DNA of 64,000 bases, taken from assembly GCA_963932145.1 (NCBI GenBank), contig CAWVQA010000099.1, forward strand, positions 62,001-126,000, given 5' to 3'. Source of the DNA: Acanthosepion lycidas (taxonomy: Eukaryota; Mollusca; Cephalopoda; Sepiida; Sepiidae). The position numbers were made by a program, and so were the translations under genes. The notes beneath the pieces were generated by a model, which saw nothing but the letters and a program-made list of their open reading frames with translations, made no database searches and was not told where the DNA came from. The number at the start of each line of letters is the position of its first letter. The first letter of the stretch is position 1. Positions 61,479 through 64,000 of the stretch are shown here, piece after piece.

Positions 61479-63690
61479 TTAGATTAGGTCTTTCCTTGTC
61501 CATAATGCTAAATTGAGGAAGTAAAATAGAAATAGTAATGGGAAACAGAAGAGAAATGTACAGTGATCACCCATTTTGTGCCCACAATCTTTTTCATGGA
61601 AATCCCAGTCATATGAGTCGAGTCCATGCATGCTACGATCACGGTATGAATTTGATGGCAAAATATTTTTTTGCATATCTTAGATTAGGTCTTTCCCTGT
61701 CCATAATGCTAAATTGAGGAAGTAAAATAGTAATAGTAATGGGAAATAGAAGAGAAATGTACAGTGATCACCCATTTTGTGCCCACAATCTTTTTCATGA
61801 AAATCCCAGTCATATGAGTCGAGTCCATGCATGCTACGATCACGGTATGAATTTGAAGGCAAAATATTTTTTTGCAGATCTTAGATTAGGTCTTTCCCTG
61901 TCCATAATGCTAAATGTAGGAAGTAAAATAGAAATATAAATAGGAAACAGAAGAGAAATATACAATGATCACGCATTTTGTGCCCACAATCTTTTTCATG
62001 GAAATCACAGTCATATGAGTCGAGTCCATGCATGCTACGATCACGGTATGAATTTGAAGGCAAAATATTTTTTTGTAGATCTTAGATTAGGTCTTTCCCT
62101 GTCCATAATGCTAAATTGAGGAAGTAAAATAGAAATAGTAATGGGAAACAGAAGAGAAATGTACAGTGATCACGCATTTTGTGCCCACAATCTTTTTCAT
62201 GGAAATCCCAGTCATATAAGTCGAGTCCAGTCATGCTACGATCACGGTATGAATTTGAAGGCAAAATATTTTTTTGCAGATCTTAGATTAGGTCTTTCCC
62301 TGTCCATAATGCTAAATTGAGGAAGTAAAATAGAAATAGTAATGGGAAACAGAAGAGAAATGTACAGTGATATACCCATTATGTGCCCACAATCATTTTC
62401 ATGGAAATCCCAGTCATATGAGTCGAGTCCATGCATGCTACGATCACGGTATGAATTTGAAGGCAAAATATTTTTTTGCAGATCTTAGATTAGGTCTTTC
62501 CCTGTCCATAATGCTAAATTCAGGAAGTAAATTAGAAATAGTAATGGGAAACAGAAGAGAAATGTACAGTGATCACGCATTTTGTGCCCACAATCTTTTT
62601 CATGGAAATCCCAGTCATATGAGTCGAGTCCAGGCATGCTACGATCACGGTATGAATTTGAAGGCAAAATATTTTTTTGCAGATCTTAGATTAGGTCTTT
62701 CCCTGTCCATAATGCTAAATTGAGGAAGTAAAATAGAAATAGTAATGGGAAACAGAAGAGAAATGTACAGTGATCACCCATTTTGTGCCCACAATCTTTT
62801 TCATGGAAATCCCAGTCATATGAGACGAGTCCATGCATGCTACGATCACGGTATGAATTTGAAGGCAAAATATTTTTTTGCAGATCTTAGATTAGGTCTT
62901 TCCTTGTCCATAATGCTAAATTGAGGAAGCAAAATAGAAATAGTAATGGGAAACAGAAGAGAAATGTACAGTGATCACCCATTTTCGGCCCACAATCTTT
63001 TTCATGGAAATCCCAGTCATATGAGACGAGTCCATGCATGCTACGATCACGGTATGAATTTGAAGGCAAAATATTTTTTTGCAGATCTTAGATTAGGTCT
63101 TTCCCTGTCCATAATGCTAAATTGAGGAAGTAAAATAGAAATAGTAATGGGAAACAGAACAGAAATGTACAGTGATCACACATTTTCTGCCCACAATCTT
63201 TTTCATGGAAATCCCAGTCATATGAGACGAGTCCATGCATGCTACGACCACGGTATGAATTTGGAGGCAAAATATTTTTTTGCAGATCTTAGATTAGGTC
63301 TTTCCCTGTCCATAATGCTAAATTGAGGAAGTAAAATAGAAATAGTAATGGGAAACAGAAGAGAAATGTACAGTGATCACCCATTTTGTGCCCACAATCT
63401 TTTTCATAGAAATCCCAGTCATATGAGTGGAGTCCAGGCATGCTACGATCACGGTATGAATTTGAAGGCAAAATATTTTTTTGCAGACCTTAGATTAGGT
63501 CTTTCCCTGTCCATAATGCTAAATTGAGGAAGTAAAATGGAAATAGTAATGGGAATCAGAAGAGAAATGTACAGTGATCACGCATTTTGTGCCCACAATC
63601 TTTTTCATGGAAATCCCAGTCATATGAGTCGAGTCCATGCATGCTACGATCACGGTATGAATTTGAAGGCAAAATATTTTTTTGCAGATC
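61479..63690. repeat. 11-monomer higher-order repeat, copy 2 (2212 bp)
   Basis: Same order as copy 1: 61479 cttgtcc type, 61680 S, 61881 D, 62082 ccag type, 62283 B (202 bp), 62485 L, 62686 cacccatt with gagacgag, 62887 G, 63088 P, 63289 H, 63490 M. Differences: D has ccatgc instead of ccaggc (62026), 62082 has catataagtc and ccagtcatgc (62213-62232), and the final M lacks the one-base T deletion and ends gaaggcaaaat, so this unit is 2212 bp. That last difference marks the junction with the following shortened unit. Confidence 0.92.
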
Positions 63691-64000
63691 TTAGATTAGG
63701 TCTTTCCCTGTCCATAATGCTAAATTGAGGAAGTAAAATAGAAATAGTAATGGGAAACAGAAGAGAAATGTACAGTGATCACCCATTTTGTGCCCACAAT
63801 CTTTTTCATGGAAATCCCAGTCATATGAGACGAGTCCATGCATGCTACGATCACGGTATGAATTTGAAGGCAAAATATTTTTTTGCAGATCTTAGATTAG
63901 GTCTTTCCTTGTCCATAATGCTAAATTGAGGAAGCAAAATAGAAATAGTAATGGGAAACAGAAGAGAAATGTACAGTGATCACCCATTTTCGGCCCACAA
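63691..64000. repeat. Start of a shortened HOR unit, cut by window end
   Basis: 63691-63891 matches 62686-62886 (cacccatt, gagacgag) and 63892-64000 matches 62887 onward (ccttgtcc, gaagcaaaatag, ttttcggccc). After M the array therefore jumps back five monomers (offset 1005 bp) instead of restarting at the cttgtcc monomer. This is either a five-monomer tandem duplication or the start of a shorter unit; the window ends before it can be resolved. Confidence 0.8.

Larger units (their letters stand above)
1..64000. repeat. 201-bp satellite tandem array filling the window
   Basis: A single monomer repeats head to tail in one orientation from the first to the last base. Taking TTAGATTAGG as monomer start, the starts run 190, 391, 592 ... 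to 63691 and later. Between 190 and 63691 there are 316 monomers: 316 x 201 = 63516, less a net 15 single-base deletions, equals the observed 63501. No stretch falls outside the period and no insertion longer than 1 bp was seen. Monomers differ mostly by base substitutions. Large HOR-bearing arrays like this are typical of eukaryotic heterochromatin such as centromeres; location and taxon are inference only. The family is not one I recognise. Confidence 0.98.

Noticed and set aside
1-64000. CRISPR array
   Set aside because: The repeated unit is the whole 201-bp sequence with no unique spacers, and the period is far larger than a repeat-spacer unit.
1-64000. Transposable element insertion or unique gene island inside the array
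   Set aside because: Monomer starts are continuous at 200, 201 or 202 bp across the whole window, leaving no room for an insertion.

Overview
The whole window is one uninterrupted satellite DNA array. A monomer of 201 bp (about 37% G+C, counted on one representative copy) is repeated head to tail, always in the same orientation, from base 1 to base 64000, about 318 copies. No gene, RNA gene, transposon, CRISPR array or unique flanking sequence interrupts it. Both window ends lie inside the array, so the true array is longer than 64 kb. Arrays of this size, monomer length and higher-order organisation are typical of eukaryotic (peri)centromeric or subtelomeric heterochromatin. I do not recognise the satellite family and cannot name the taxon.

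Monomers are counted here from the decamer TTAGATTAGG. Every monomer is 201 bp except 29 single-base length variants (22 of 200 bp, 7 of 202 bp). Many diagnostic base variants define monomer classes. I label the main ones K (taaattaagg, often GGGCCC), Q (ccagtccat), D (ataaatagg), B (gatataccc), L (aattcaggaagtaaattag), G (ttttcggccc), P (gaccacggt), H (gagtggagtcc), M (aatggaaatag), S (aatagtaatagtaatg) and Y (gatcatggt).

Layout. 1-14058: K-bearing zone with a 4-monomer repeat (x3, 4813-7224), a 9-monomer duplication (7426-11043) and a 10-monomer-offset duplication (11.0-14.5 kb). 14059-21694: a 19-monomer, 3818-bp tandem duplication that looks recent. 21695-30534: Q-type zone with 8/7-monomer, 2-monomer and stop-free 4-monomer units. 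30535-37169: rearranged copies of a 10-monomer order M-GDH-D-PG-B-Y-L-C-P-H. 37170-41182: 6-7-monomer units rich in 200-bp monomers. 41183-42589: a 6-monomer unit. 42590-52235: second Q-type zone with a 9-monomer duplication, a homogenised run and a 3-monomer duplication. 52236-56053: 10-monomer higher-order repeat (HOR). 56054-59267: a second copy of the preceding Q block. 59268-64000: two 11-monomer HOR copies and the start of a shortened one. Q block plus HOR block together form a super-repeat of about 7.4 kb seen roughly twice (48.2-63.7 kb).

Short open frames of about 60 codons recur in every monomer on both strands, because 201 is a multiple of 3 and each of two frames has a single stop per monomer. 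The commonest variants change the amino acid in both frames, so I treat these as non-coding. The informative content is how the array evolves: nested duplications, hybrid monomers marking crossovers, an indel hotspot in one A/T tract, and an almost invariant repeat length. All identity statements come from reading diagnostic variants by eye, not from an alignment program.
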